Assembly: GCA_016210115.1 (NCBI GenBank)
Contig: JACQUW010000210.1
Location: forward strand, 1-37,520
Origin: Deltaproteobacteria bacterium
GTDB taxonomy: Bacteria > Desulfobacterota > Binatia > UBA9968
Direction: 5' to 3'
DNA: 37,520 nucleotides
The stretch's first letter is position 1; each line of letters opens with the position of its first letter. The notes below the pieces were generated by a model. That model saw only the letters and a list, made by a program, of their open reading frames with translations, searched no databases and was not told the DNA's origin. Shown one piece after another: positions 24,483-33,122 of the stretch. The translations under genes were made by a program, and so were the position numbers.

Positions 24483-26981
24483 CTAGGAACGACCGGACTC
24501 TTTTTTTCTCAAGGCCAGATAGATCTTTTCCGCTGTTATAGGCAGCTCCTTCACGCGCACCCCAACCGCGTCGTAAACGGCGTTGGCTAACGCAGCCGGT
24601 ACGGGGACAATGGCGACCTCGGCCAGTCCCTTGGCCGAAAATGGACCTTCCTTGTGCGGGGATTCGACCCACAATGCCCTGAAAGAATCAACAAATGGCA
24701 TGTCAGGGGCAGCCGGGATCTTGTAATCTTTGAAATTGCCATTGATAAGGCAGCCGGCCTTATATTGCATTCCCTCCATCAATGTCATACCCACCGCCAT
24801 GCAGGCCGCCCCTTCAACCTGGCCTTCGGCAAGAAGCGGGTTGATGATTTTCCCTCCATCAGCCGCACAAACGAGCCGCAAAACCCGAACCTCTCCCGTC
24901 TCAACGTTAACTTCGACCTCGGCAACCGCCGCAGCAGGCGTATAGAAGGCGTTAACTCTGATGTTCGGGGCCTCAGCGCCTTTGCCTGTCCTGGACGCGC
25001 CTTTTTCGGCATCGGCAGTCCAGGCCGCAGGCGTGGCGCTGGCATCGAAGATCAGTTGCGAGCCTGCCGTCGCCAACCCTTCTACCAACGGAACACCGGT
25101 CGTTGGATCCAGCGGGATTGATCTCACCGACCACGTCCCTCTTCCAATGAATTCTTCGCCTTTCCTGTTGGTGTGGAGATATTCGATGGGACCTCGGTAG
25201 GGGCCATAATAAGAGCCGCCGCCGAATAGATCGCTGAGCTTGAGGACCGGCTCGTCTTGTCCCTTTACAAAAATCTTACCGTCGAGGTAGTCGAGCTCTT
25301 CAGTTTTTTTGTTTCTTAGCTCAGAGGACGCGGCGTTCAGAATCCTCGCCTTCAAATCACGCACGGCCATCCAGACCGCGTTCCCGGTGTTAAAAGTCTG
25401 CCTGCTGGAAATCGCGCCGCCGTCATGGACCCACCGGCCTCTCTCCCCCGTGTAGACATGAATCTTATCGACCGGCGTCTTCAGTTCTTCCGCCGCGATC
25501 TGAGCCATGGCAGATCGCAGTCCCTGGCCTTGTTCGATCGCGCCCACATAAATGGAGACGGTGCCATCGCTATGGATTCTCGCCTCCGACGTAGCCGATG
25601 TCGGCGCCGTGCTGTATTTTTGGCCCCAGGCAATCCCGACACCTTTTTTCCATGAACCTTTTTGGGCTTCGCGCTTGACGTTCGGCCAACCTATGGCTTG
25701 GGATACGGCCGTAAGACACTCGACGCTGCCAAAGCTGTCCATCCTCTCACCCAGGATGTTGGTGTCCCCTTGCCGCAGCATCTGGCGCATCCGGTACTCG
25801 ACCCGATCGAGTCCCAATCGTTCAGCAATAATGTCCGTTTGCTGCTCTATCGCCCATACCACGTCTGTGATGCCGAACCCGCGAAAAGCGCCACCCGCCG
25901 GTAAATGGGTGTAAACGCGATACGCTTCAACGGAGACATGAGGTATCTTGTAAGAGTTGGCGATGCCAAAAGTGCAGTTCCGCGTAACAGAAAATCCGGT
26001 CGAATACGCGCCACCGTTGAGGATAACCTCGACCTGCCGGGCGACGACCGTTCCGTCCTGCTTCACGCCGTCTTTGATTTTCACTCTGAAGGCGTGCTTC
26101 GTCACCGTGAGAAATTCCTCTTCCCGTCCTAGAACAATTCTCACCGGTCGCTTCGAGCGCAGCGCCAGAGCGGCGCAAATTCCTTCAACCTGACCGTCGC
26201 TTTTGCCGCCGAACGTCCCACCGATCTCCAGCGTGATGATCTGCAGCTTGTGCGGAGGAACCTTCAGCGTGAGCGGGATCATACTGGCCACATGATTCGG
26301 GACCCTGGCGGGCGACCAAACCGTCAAGCCTCCATCGGGCTCCGCTCTCGACACCGCGCAGTGGGGCTCCATGGGAACGTGCTGGATCGGGGCGATCTCA
26401 AACGTATTTTCGATGACAAAGTCGGCCTGCTGGAAACCTGCTTTGAGGTCGCCCCTTTTGATCGCAAAGTAGTTGCTGATATTCGGTCGTCCCAAAAAAT
26501 CCGGCGTCCATGCCGCCGCCCTCTGGTAGTCGCTCAAATGCGGATGAACCAGAATCTTCTGTTTCGGGTCCATCGCTTCTTCAGGATCGAATACGGCCGG
26601 GAGAGGCTCGTAATCAATCTCGATCCGTCGAATCGCCTCTTCAGCGATCGTGAGGGATTCCGCCGCCACCGCCGCAACCGGCTCTCCGGCGTGTCTTACC
26701 ACGCCTCTGGCCAGGAGCCTCTTGTCAAAAACGCCGCTTCCAAACCGGACGTCCGGCAAATCCAAAGCTGAAATAGCGGCCCTGACGCCTCTCATCCCCA
26801 GAGCCGGTTTGAGATTGACGGCGCGAATCTTCGCGTGCGGGTGCGGAGATCTTGCGATTTTTGCGAAAAGCATTCCGGGAAGCTCGTGATCTGCTGTAAA
26901 TATCCCGCTGCCTGTGATCTTTTGGCGGGCATCGACGCGCTCTAAAGAGCGCCCTATGTAGTCAAGTCTTTTTGGATCCAC
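24483..26981 (-). CDS. Molybdopterin-binding catalytic subunit, xanthine-dehydrogenase family
   Basis: 832 aa, slightly longer than the usual 750-800. Seen in order: the N-terminal RVDARQKITGSGIFTADHELPGMLFAKIARSPHPHAKI, the cofactor loops GGTFGGKSDG and GGAFRGFG, EQGQG, and the C-terminal AKGLAEVAIVPVPAALANAV. The Glu of GLAE fits the catalytic base. The enzyme hydroxylates (hetero)aromatic rings or aldehydes with water as oxygen source. The GTG start at 26981 has GGGAG about six bases upstream. It lies downstream of the ABC ATPase, separated by C-rich repeats, and is followed by its FAD and FeS subunits. The extra length lies mostly in an insertion around residues 590-680. Confidence 0.93.
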   Translation of the reverse strand: MDPKRLDYIGRSLERVDARQKITGSGIFTADHELPGMLFAKIARSPHPHAKIRAVNLKPALGMRGVRAAISALDLPDVRFGSGVFDKRLLARGVVRHAGEPVAAVAAESLTIAEEAIRRIEIDYEPLPAVFDPEEAMDPKQKILVHPHLSDYQRAAAWTPDFLGRPNISNYFAIKRGDLKAGFQQADFVIENTFEIAPIQHVPMEPHCAVSRAEPDGGLTVWSPARVPNHVASMIPLTLKVPPHKLQIITLEIGGTFGGKSDGQVEGICAALALRSKRPVRIVLGREEEFLTVTKHAFRVKIKDGVKQDGTVVARQVEVILNGGAYSTGFSVTRNCTFGIANSYKIPHVSVEAYRVYTHLPAGGAFRGFGITDVVWAIEQQTDIIAERLGLDRVEYRMRQMLRQGDTNILGERMDSFGSVECLTAVSQAIGWPNVKREAQKGSWKKGVGIAWGQKYSTAPTSATSEARIHSDGTVSIYVGAIEQGQGLRSAMAQIAAEELKTPVDKIHVYTGERGRWVHDGGAISSRQTFNTGNAVWMAVRDLKARILNAASSELRNKKTEELDYLDGKIFVKGQDEPVLKLSDLFGGGSYYGPYRGPIEYLHTNRKGEEFIGRGTWSVRSIPLDPTTGVPLVEGLATAGSQLIFDASATPAAWTADAEKGASRTGKGAEAPNIRVNAFYTPAAAVAEVEVNVETGEVRVLRLVCAADGGKIINPLLAEGQVEGAACMAVGMTLMEGMQYKAGCLINGNFKDYKIPAAPDMPFVDSFRALWVESPHKEGPFSAKGLAEVAIVPVPAALANAVYDAVGVRVKELPITAEKIYLALRKKESGRS

Positions 26982-27019
26982 AACATGCTCCCGAACAGTA
27001 CTGTGCTTGGTCGGTGAAA

Positions 27020-27180
27020 TCTCCCCTAACCCCTCTTTTTCAAAGAGGGGAACTCAGGAAAGAATTTTACAACACGCCGAAATTTCTCCGTCTGTAACTC
27101 CGTCCTGTTGAAGAATCTCTTGAAGCGCAGCCATACATATGTCCTCCCCCTTGTAGCAGGAGGAGTAAGGTGGGGGTGAC
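27020..27180. repeat. C-rich hairpin spacer between the ABC ATPase and Mo-subunit genes
   Basis: A perfect 9-bp hairpin, CCCCTCTTT-TTC-AAAGAGGGG, lies at 27030-27050. TCCTCCCCCTTGTAGCAGG followed by AGGAGTAAGGTGGGGGTGAC at 27141-27180 matches one end of the element at 13493-13650. The 22-or-so codon frame between them is not recognisable. The stem is not followed by a T-run on the minus strand, so it is not a standard terminator. Confidence 0.5.
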
Positions 27181-28280
27181 TACTGGCTGCGCAGTATGCG
27201 AACATACTCAGGGGGAATTTCTACAACCACCCGCGATCCCTGTTGCATCTCAGTCCGGGCGCTCGCTTCGCTGTGAAGCAAAAGCGATCCGCTGCGGATC
27301 TCGCAATGGGTCCTCTTGCCGACGAAAATCACCCGCTCGAGCACGCCCGGAAACATGTTGGTCCGGGAGCGTTCTGCGTCAATATGGATCAGGACGTCTT
27401 CGGGTCGGAAAACGACTGAAACGCGTTCTCCAATTTTTACGTCACTTGGAAGCGGGCAAGAAATCGGACCTAAAGCAGTGCCGACGGCAAACCCGTAATG
27501 CCCGTTCTTGGCCTCGTCGATCGCCCCGTCGATAAAGTTCGCGCTGCCGACGAAATTGGCGACAAAAGGATGCTGCGGGTTGAGATAGATGTCCCTTGGA
27601 GAGCCTTGCTGCAAGATCTGGCCTTCGGACATGACGGCAATATGATCTGAGAGAACCAACGCTTCCTCCTGATCATGAGTCACGTACAACGTGGAAATTT
27701 TCAGCCTCCTCACGATTTCTCTCAGCTCAAGCCGCATTTCTTCCCGCAGCTTCGCATCCAGATTGCTGAGCGGTTCATCCAACAGCAGAAGTTTGGGTTC
27801 ATAAACCAGAGCTCGAGCGAGTGAAACCCTTTGCTGCTGGCCGCCGCTCAGCAAAGGCGCGGGCCGATTCTCCAGCGCGCCCAATCCAACGAGCTCCAAA
27901 GCCTTCCTCACCTTCTCGTTAACCTTGGATTTGGGAACTTTAAAACCTCCGTGGACCAGCGGAAAGGACACGTTTTCAGCTACGGTCATGTGAGGCCAGA
28001 TCGCGTAAGACTGAAAAACCATGCCGACTCCCCGGCGATAGGCTGGAACAAGGACGCCTCGATTCCCCACAAAAACAGCCTGCTCGCCGACATAGATTTC
28101 ACCGCTGTCAGGAGTTTCCAGCCCGGCAACGCATCGGAGCGTGGTCGTCTTGCCGCAGCCCGATGGGCCCAGGAGGGTCAAGAACACTCCGGGATCCACG
28201 TCAAAGCTGACGCCTCGAACCGCTTCGACCCGGCCCTCCGCCATCGCATAAGTTTTACGCAAATTTTTGACCCGCAGCAT
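27180..28280 (-). CDS. ABC transporter ATP-binding protein (PotA/FbpC-type)
   Basis: 366 aa. Walker A GPSGCGKTT at residues 38-46, Q-loop MVFQ near 90, signature LSGGQQQR at 144-151, Walker B LLLLDEP at 164-170 and the switch THDQEE near 200. A C-terminal TOBE domain of about 120 residues (VSVVFRPEDVLI) senses or stabilises. It powers uptake through the permease directly upstream (17 nt). It is the only ATPase in the window for two double permeases and three binding proteins, so it may be shared. Confidence 0.95.
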   Translation of the reverse strand: MLRVKNLRKTYAMAEGRVEAVRGVSFDVDPGVFLTLLGPSGCGKTTTLRCVAGLETPDSGEIYVGEQAVFVGNRGVLVPAYRRGVGMVFQSYAIWPHMTVAENVSFPLVHGGFKVPKSKVNEKVRKALELVGLGALENRPAPLLSGGQQQRVSLARALVYEPKLLLLDEPLSNLDAKLREEMRLELREIVRRLKISTLYVTHDQEEALVLSDHIAVMSEGQILQQGSPRDIYLNPQHPFVANFVGSANFIDGAIDEAKNGHYGFAVGTALGPISCPLPSDVKIGERVSVVFRPEDVLIHIDAERSRTNMFPGVLERVIFVGKRTHCEIRSGSLLLHSEASARTEMQQGSRVVVEIPPEYVRILRSQ

Positions 28281-28297
28281 AAAAACTCCCCTTTAGC

Positions 28298-30094
28298 TTA
28301 GCCTCCTCCGACCAATTGGGGGGCAGCCCTGGCTTCCCCGATTCGTCCGGTCGCCTTCTGGAGAAGGAGAATGAAAAGCCCCATAATAAAAATCAAAACA
28401 ATGCTCAGCGCTGAGGCCTGCGATAAGTCTCCTTGACGCCAGAGAATCCAGAGCTGGGTTGCAAAAACCTTGTTTTTCGGACCGATGAGCAGCAACGGCA
28501 TACTCACTTCGCGGAAAACCAGCAGCGCGGTCCACATCCCCGCGAAGATCAAAGAGGGCCGAACCAACGGGACGATGACCCGCCACATCGACACCCATTT
28601 TCTGGCGCCGCAAACCAGGGCGGCGTCCTCGAGCTCCTGCTGGATTTGAATGAGGGCCGCGTTCGTGATGCGCGTCGCATAGGACAGCCGGTGGAGAACG
28701 TTTCCCGCAACGAGAATCCAGACCGTGTTGTAAAAAGGTATGGCGGGAAACCATTTCGTTGCCAGGATCCCCACGATGAGCAACGCAAAGGCGAAGCCTA
28801 TTCCCGGGATCGCGTGTGGGAGCATGGCGACCGTGTCGATAAATCGTCTCATCCGGTTTCTGGTTCGAATCACAACCCAAGACACCATAAAGCTGAAAAA
28901 CAAGACAAGGACCGAGCTCGCAATCACCAGGATCGCGGTATTCTTTATGATGTCAAATCCCCCGACGACATAATGGATTTCCTGATACCAGCGTAAGCTG
29001 ACGAGCGAGAGCGCCTCCACCGAGGGCATACGCAGTGAGGGGAGGAGCGATGCCCAGAGCAGGACCAAAAACGGCAAAAATGCCGCGAGCGACAGGTATA
29101 ACACCACAAACAGCACCGCCGGATAACGCGCGCGTCCCAGCGCGAAGGTCTTGGGTCTGTATCCTTTTCCTGTAATCACCGCATACCGGTGAGCCTGCTT
29201 GATGGATTGGAAATAGAAAAACAACGCGACCACGCTCGGGGTCATGATCAGCAGCCCGTAAACTCCGGCGACGCCGTATTTGATCTCCAGGCTTCCTTCG
29301 AAAGGCTGAACGGCAAGAAAAAGCTCCGTCGCCAGCACCCGATTTTCACTTAATCCCCCGAGCAGGCCCGCGACTTCGAAGATCGCAATCGCCGTCATAA
29401 AGATATAAATGGTCCCGCCCAGGATAGCCGGCCATAGCATCGGCGAGGTGACCCAAAGCAAAGTCTTCCAGCGGTTTGCCCCCACGACCTCTGCTGCTTC
29501 TTCCAGAGCCGGGTCCAGCGACCGCATGGGGCCGGAAATCAGAAAAAACATCGAAGGAGTCAGCATGAGACCCTGAACGAAAGAAATCCCCCAGACGCTG
29601 TTGATATCAAACGGCGCCGCCTGCAGGCCGAACAGCTCCATCAGGAGCCGATTGATCAAACCCACCTGCGGGCTGAGCAACATGATCCAGCCCATCGCTT
29701 TCACCAGACCGGGCATGATCACCGTCACGGCCAGCATCGTGATAAACAGAGAGCGCATCGGGATGTCGGTTCTGTTGAGCAACCAGGCCAGAGGAATGCC
29801 GAAAAAGAGAGTAATGCCGACCGTCCCAATCCCCACCCGAATCGTATTCGAAACAATCGCCCAGAGATGCTCGGAACCGAAAACCTCGGCATAATTCGCC
29901 AGAGAGAACCCGGCCTCGAAAGGCAAACCGGGGATAAAGGTCATCCACAGAATCAGCAAGCTTAGCGCCAGAATGGCGCCGGATATGAGCCAGGCAAAAA
30001 AAACGGCTATGGAGTTGCCGCTTATTAAATCTCCCACCGCCTCTACGGCCCGCTCTCGCCGCCTCGAAACTAACACCTGCTCAGCTCTTGCCAT
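28298..30094 (-). CDS. ABC transporter permease, double-length, copy 2
   Basis: 598 aa with about twelve membrane helices in two halves, with EAA loops LEEAAEVVGANRWKTLLWVTSPML and LEDAALVCGARKWVSMWRVIVPLVRPS. The similarity to 18223-20028 runs the full length (for example IGWILLLSPNVGFINRLLMDLFGL versus MGWIMLLSPQVGLINRLLMELFGL), so they are duplicates. ATG at 30094 has a weak ribosome site. It forms a core operon with the ATPase downstream and the binding protein upstream, across a hairpin-rich spacer. Confidence 0.92.
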   Translation of the reverse strand: MARAEQVLVSRRRERAVEAVGDLISGNSIAVFFAWLISGAILALSLLILWMTFIPGLPFEAGFSLANYAEVFGSEHLWAIVSNTIRVGIGTVGITLFFGIPLAWLLNRTDIPMRSLFITMLAVTVIMPGLVKAMGWIMLLSPQVGLINRLLMELFGLQAAPFDINSVWGISFVQGLMLTPSMFFLISGPMRSLDPALEEAAEVVGANRWKTLLWVTSPMLWPAILGGTIYIFMTAIAIFEVAGLLGGLSENRVLATELFLAVQPFEGSLEIKYGVAGVYGLLIMTPSVVALFFYFQSIKQAHRYAVITGKGYRPKTFALGRARYPAVLFVVLYLSLAAFLPFLVLLWASLLPSLRMPSVEALSLVSLRWYQEIHYVVGGFDIIKNTAILVIASSVLVLFFSFMVSWVVIRTRNRMRRFIDTVAMLPHAIPGIGFAFALLIVGILATKWFPAIPFYNTVWILVAGNVLHRLSYATRITNAALIQIQQELEDAALVCGARKWVSMWRVIVPLVRPSLIFAGMWTALLVFREVSMPLLLIGPKNKVFATQLWILWRQGDLSQASALSIVLIFIMGLFILLLQKATGRIGEARAAPQLVGGG

Positions 30095-30143
30095 AATTTC
30101 GTCCGGGCCCGGATTCTTATAATGAAAGCACCCTCCCCTTAAT

Positions 30144-30256
30144 CCCCTCCCATCAAGGGAGGGGAAATTTCTTGGTTCCCTCTCCCCCCGTGGAGTAACG
30201 TCACGACCGAGCTGGATGGCTTCGATCGGGCAGGTACTCCACGGGGCGGGAGAGGG
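30144..30256. repeat. Strong hairpins between the binding-protein and permease genes
   Basis: First, CCCCTCCC-ATCAA-GGGAGGGG at 30144-30164. Second, a long stem at 30178-30256 whose inner 12 bp (CCCCGTGGAGTA / TACTCCACGGGG) are perfect and extend into CCCTCTCCC / GGGAGAGGG. In ABC operons, stems after the binding-protein gene commonly protect its mRNA and lower permease expression. That role here is inferred. Confidence 0.6.
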
Positions 30257-30285
30257 CTAGGGTGAGGGGTATGGCTCCCCCGGTC

Positions 30286-31410
30286 CTATCTGCCCTCGCG
30301 TTGTCCCCTCGCTATGGCCTGGCTGTATTTTCTGCCTTCATCGGTTCCAAGCCAGGAGTACTTCTCGAGGGTTTGCGGATTGTCAAACCAGCTCACTGGT
30401 TTGACTTTGCGCTCCGTCCAGACCTTTGTAACCTGCTTCGAGACAGGGCCTCGCGCCAGGGCGACGTTTGTCTGGTAGGCATGCTTTTCGAAAATCGCAT
30501 TGGCCTCTGCGCTCGTGGCCCATAGCGCGAACAGCTTGCCCGCGTTCGGATGGCGCGCGCCTTTCCGAAGCACGTAAGTGCATTGACGAAGGGGAGTAAA
30601 ATCCTCGAAGTACATCAGCCCGATCGGCGCATTAGGATCTTTTGTCTTATGCTCGTATTGATAGTAATCGTTGGCTTCCAGGAACTTGAGATCCCCGAGA
30701 AGCATCCGCTCGATCCCGGCGCTGTATGTCAGGATTTGCGGCTTATTTCTGCCCCAGGAGCGGACGGTTTCCAGCCACTCGTCTTTATCATACTTGATCA
30801 GGCCCATAAGAGTGATCGTGGTCCAGGGAGGGATGGAGAACATCCCTTTGTACTTAGGGTTGCCCATCTCTTTCCAGGTTTTGGGTAAATCGCGTGCCGA
30901 AATGAGCTTGGGATTGTAAAGCAGGCCGGAAATTCGTGTTGCCCACAAAAAGCCGTAGCCCGCAATCGCCGAGGGACTGACTTTGTCCTTGATCTGATAC
31001 GCCTCGGGCGCAATCTGAGAAAGCAGCGGCTCCCAGTTCTCAATGCGCTCGATGCCCCCGGCGTGAATCAATTCCAGCACCGCCGGAGGCTCGCCTTGCA
31101 TGAGATCAAACGTGGGAGGGATGCCGCTTTTCGTCTCGGCAACCGCCCGGTTGAACTTTTGAGACTCCTGCCCCGACAGGTCGGCATTGATTGTGATATC
31201 CAGACCCGTTCGCCGCTTAAAAGCCGCTATGAGATCCGTTGCTCCCTTCTGCCCCATGGACGAGGTTATCATGACATCCAATTGGCCCTCGCGGCGAGCC
31301 GCCTCAATCAGCCGTTGCAGCGATTCGTCGGCTTTCTCAGCCGGCGCCTCCGTCTCTCCCGCCAGGATGACCAGAAGGGCAAGAATAACTTTGATGGATT
31401 TTGCTTTCAT
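30286..31410 (-). CDS. ABC solute-binding protein (ferric-type), copy 2
   Basis: 374 aa with a Sec signal (MKAKSIKVILALLVILAG, cleavage near the EAPAE region). The lobe pattern is LQRLIEAARREGQLDVMITSS, AAFKRRTGLDITINADLSGQ, LLYNPKLISARDLPKTWKEMGNPKYKG and FSIPPWTTI. ATG at 31410 has GAGGTG upstream. It is the cognate receptor of the permease-ATPase pair that follows. Very similar to the protein at 33123-34259 (both have INADLSGQESQKFN / MNADLSGQESQKFN and end QREGR / QREGK). Confidence 0.92.
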   Translation of the reverse strand: MKAKSIKVILALLVILAGETEAPAEKADESLQRLIEAARREGQLDVMITSSMGQKGATDLIAAFKRRTGLDITINADLSGQESQKFNRAVAETKSGIPPTFDLMQGEPPAVLELIHAGGIERIENWEPLLSQIAPEAYQIKDKVSPSAIAGYGFLWATRISGLLYNPKLISARDLPKTWKEMGNPKYKGMFSIPPWTTITLMGLIKYDKDEWLETVRSWGRNKPQILTYSAGIERMLLGDLKFLEANDYYQYEHKTKDPNAPIGLMYFEDFTPLRQCTYVLRKGARHPNAGKLFALWATSAEANAIFEKHAYQTNVALARGPVSKQVTKVWTERKVKPVSWFDNPQTLEKYSWLGTDEGRKYSQAIARGQREGR

Positions 31411-31549
31411 CACCAGCACCTCGTCGGCTTCGCGGATCTGCTGCTTCTCTTCACGGATTCTCCTGGAAAAGCTTTTTCGTATTTCGAGCCTCAGAAAACC
31501 ACACTCAGGCCCGAGGACCTTTCGACTGCCGCTGCTTTCAGGAGGAATG

Positions 31550-32047
31550 TCATTTATTTCCTGGCCGGGCGCGGTTCAGTTTCTCGGCCGCATTCAGAAT
31601 CGATTCGATGATCATCTGATAACCCGTGCAACGACAGAGGTTCGCGTCCATGTATTCCTGCGCTTCTTTCCAGGTCGGGTTCGGATTTTCATCGAGCAGC
31701 GCTTTGGCCAACAAGATCATCCCTGGAGTGCAAAAGCCGCACTGAAAGCCTCCGCATTCGATAAACGATTCCTGCAGCGGATGTAATTTCGCTCCCTGGG
31801 CCAGACCCTCAATCGTCAATAATTCCTTTCCGTCCGCTTCGAAAGCCAACAGAGCACAGGAACTTACGGCCTTGCCGTTGAGAAGCACCGTGCAGGCGCC
31901 GCAGATCTCTATATCGCAAGATCTCTTGGTTCCGGTCAGACCGAAGCGATCGCGAACACAATCGATGAGCAATTCATGGGGCTTAACTTCCGCCTCACAC
32001 TCCTGGCCATTGAGACGAAACCGGATGGGAATCAACCGATCACTCAT
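31550..32047 (-). CDS. [2Fe-2S] subunit of a xanthine-dehydrogenase-type hydroxylase, set 2
   Basis: 165 aa with both clusters intact: Cys44, Cys49, Cys52 and Cys64 (SCDIEICGACTVLLNG), and Cys103, Cys106, Cys138 and Cys140 (QCGFCTPG, NLCRCTGY). It overlaps the end of the FAD subunit by 8 nt (ATGAGTGA), a sign of translational coupling. No Mo subunit follows; the next gene is a binding protein. Confidence 0.95.
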   Translation of the reverse strand: MSDRLIPIRFRLNGQECEAEVKPHELLIDCVRDRFGLTGTKRSCDIEICGACTVLLNGKAVSSCALLAFEADGKELLTIEGLAQGAKLHPLQESFIECGGFQCGFCTPGMILLAKALLDENPNPTWKEAQEYMDANLCRCTGYQMIIESILNAAEKLNRARPGNK

Positions 32048-32915
32048 AAGCGGCGTCTCGCTTGCACAATTGTTCGACCGCCCGGCTTACCAGCGTCTTT
32101 ACGATCTGCCTCTTATACTCTACCGAGCCCCACAGATCGGGCGAAGGGTCGCAAAGAAGAGCGGCCTTGGCCCCGAGCTCCCAGGCATTGGCCAGGATCT
32201 GCTCGGAGGACCTCTGTCGGAGGTTTCCCTCTACCTCGGCTGCGCGGATAGGCTTTGGCCCCAGGCACCCCAGTGCGAGCCGGGCATCCTCGCACACTCC
32301 GTTGCTCCAGGCCATGAGCAAAGCGACGCCAACGGTGGGACGCTCCGCGGGACAAAACCGCAGATACGTGCCCGTAAAATTGTCTTTGAGCTCGGGGATT
32401 TCAATCTCAGTTAGAATTTCATCCTGTTCGAGCGCGTTTTGATAGTCATCAACAAAGAAATCGGATATGGAGAGACTCCTGTCGCCCCGAACGCTGCTGG
32501 CCTTTACTCTCGCGTCGCAGGCCATCAGCAGAGCTCCCGGATCGGCATGGGGCTCTGCAAAACACAAATTCCCGGCCAGCGTGCCCACATTGCGAATCCT
32601 GACGTTGGCGACCTGTCTTTCCAGAGCCGCAAGAACGGGTAACCGCTCCCGAACTACGGCCGACAACTCCAGGGCTCGATGAGTCACGAGCCCTCCCACG
32701 CGAACTCGACGCGTTTCCGGGTCCAGCTCGATCCGATCAAGCCCGCTGATGCCCTTGATGTCGATTAAATGTGCCGGCCTGAGGAATCCCATCTTGCAAA
32801 GCAAAATGAGCTCGCTTCCACCGGCGAGGACTTTGGCTTCTTCACCGTATCGCTGCAGGAGCGAGAGAGCCTCTTCCAGAGTAGAGGGCCTGTGCAGAGT
32901 AAAAGGAGAGATCAT
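32040..32915 (-). CDS. FAD subunit of a xanthine-dehydrogenase-type hydroxylase, set 2
   Basis: 291 aa. FAD motifs VLAGGSELILLCKMGFLRP and VRIRNVGTLAGNLCFAEPHADPGALL, then the C-terminal flavoprotein domain. The ATG at 32915 is the first after a 208-nt spacer that holds a good sigma-70-like promoter. Only its [2Fe-2S] partner is adjacent. Either the Mo subunit at 24483 serves both sets or the second Mo subunit is elsewhere. Confidence 0.93.
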   Translation of the reverse strand: MISPFTLHRPSTLEEALSLLQRYGEEAKVLAGGSELILLCKMGFLRPAHLIDIKGISGLDRIELDPETRRVRVGGLVTHRALELSAVVRERLPVLAALERQVANVRIRNVGTLAGNLCFAEPHADPGALLMACDARVKASSVRGDRSLSISDFFVDDYQNALEQDEILTEIEIPELKDNFTGTYLRFCPAERPTVGVALLMAWSNGVCEDARLALGCLGPKPIRAAEVEGNLRQRSSEQILANAWELGAKAALLCDPSPDLWGSVEYKRQIVKTLVSRAVEQLCKRDAAYE

Positions 32916-33000
32916 CTGGGCCGAATCCTTAGAGTCACTAGCCGCCTCATGAAATGATCGTGACGCATTTTTCGAAACACAGTTTCGGATAGCGGACTAC

Positions 33001-33029
33001 TCATAATATCTAAAGATCGTCTCTGTCAA
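33001..33029 (-). promoter_or_regulatory. Candidate sigma-70 promoter before the set 2 FAD gene
   Basis: On the minus strand TTGACA (33024-33029) is followed after 17 nt by TTATGA, or after 15 nt by TATTAT (33003-33008). It lies about 85 nt before the FAD start, in the only sizeable spacer without a repeat. A TTTCGAAA palindrome between this site and the gene could be an operator. Confidence 0.45.
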
Positions 33030-33122
33030 GAGTTATTGATAGGCCGCGCAACCGTCTTGCGTCGAATAATTCGTCGATGAGCAACGTTTATAATGCGACC
33101 TCGCGGTGCCACGGCTCGTCCC

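Noticed and set aside
27060-27135. Tiny minus-strand ORF of about 22 codons before the Mo-subunit spacer hairpins
   Set aside because: Too short, with no family resemblance, and within a repeat-rich spacer.
30144-30256. Hairpins as rho-independent terminators
   Set aside because: No T-run follows on the minus strand, and downstream genes belong to the same transporter.
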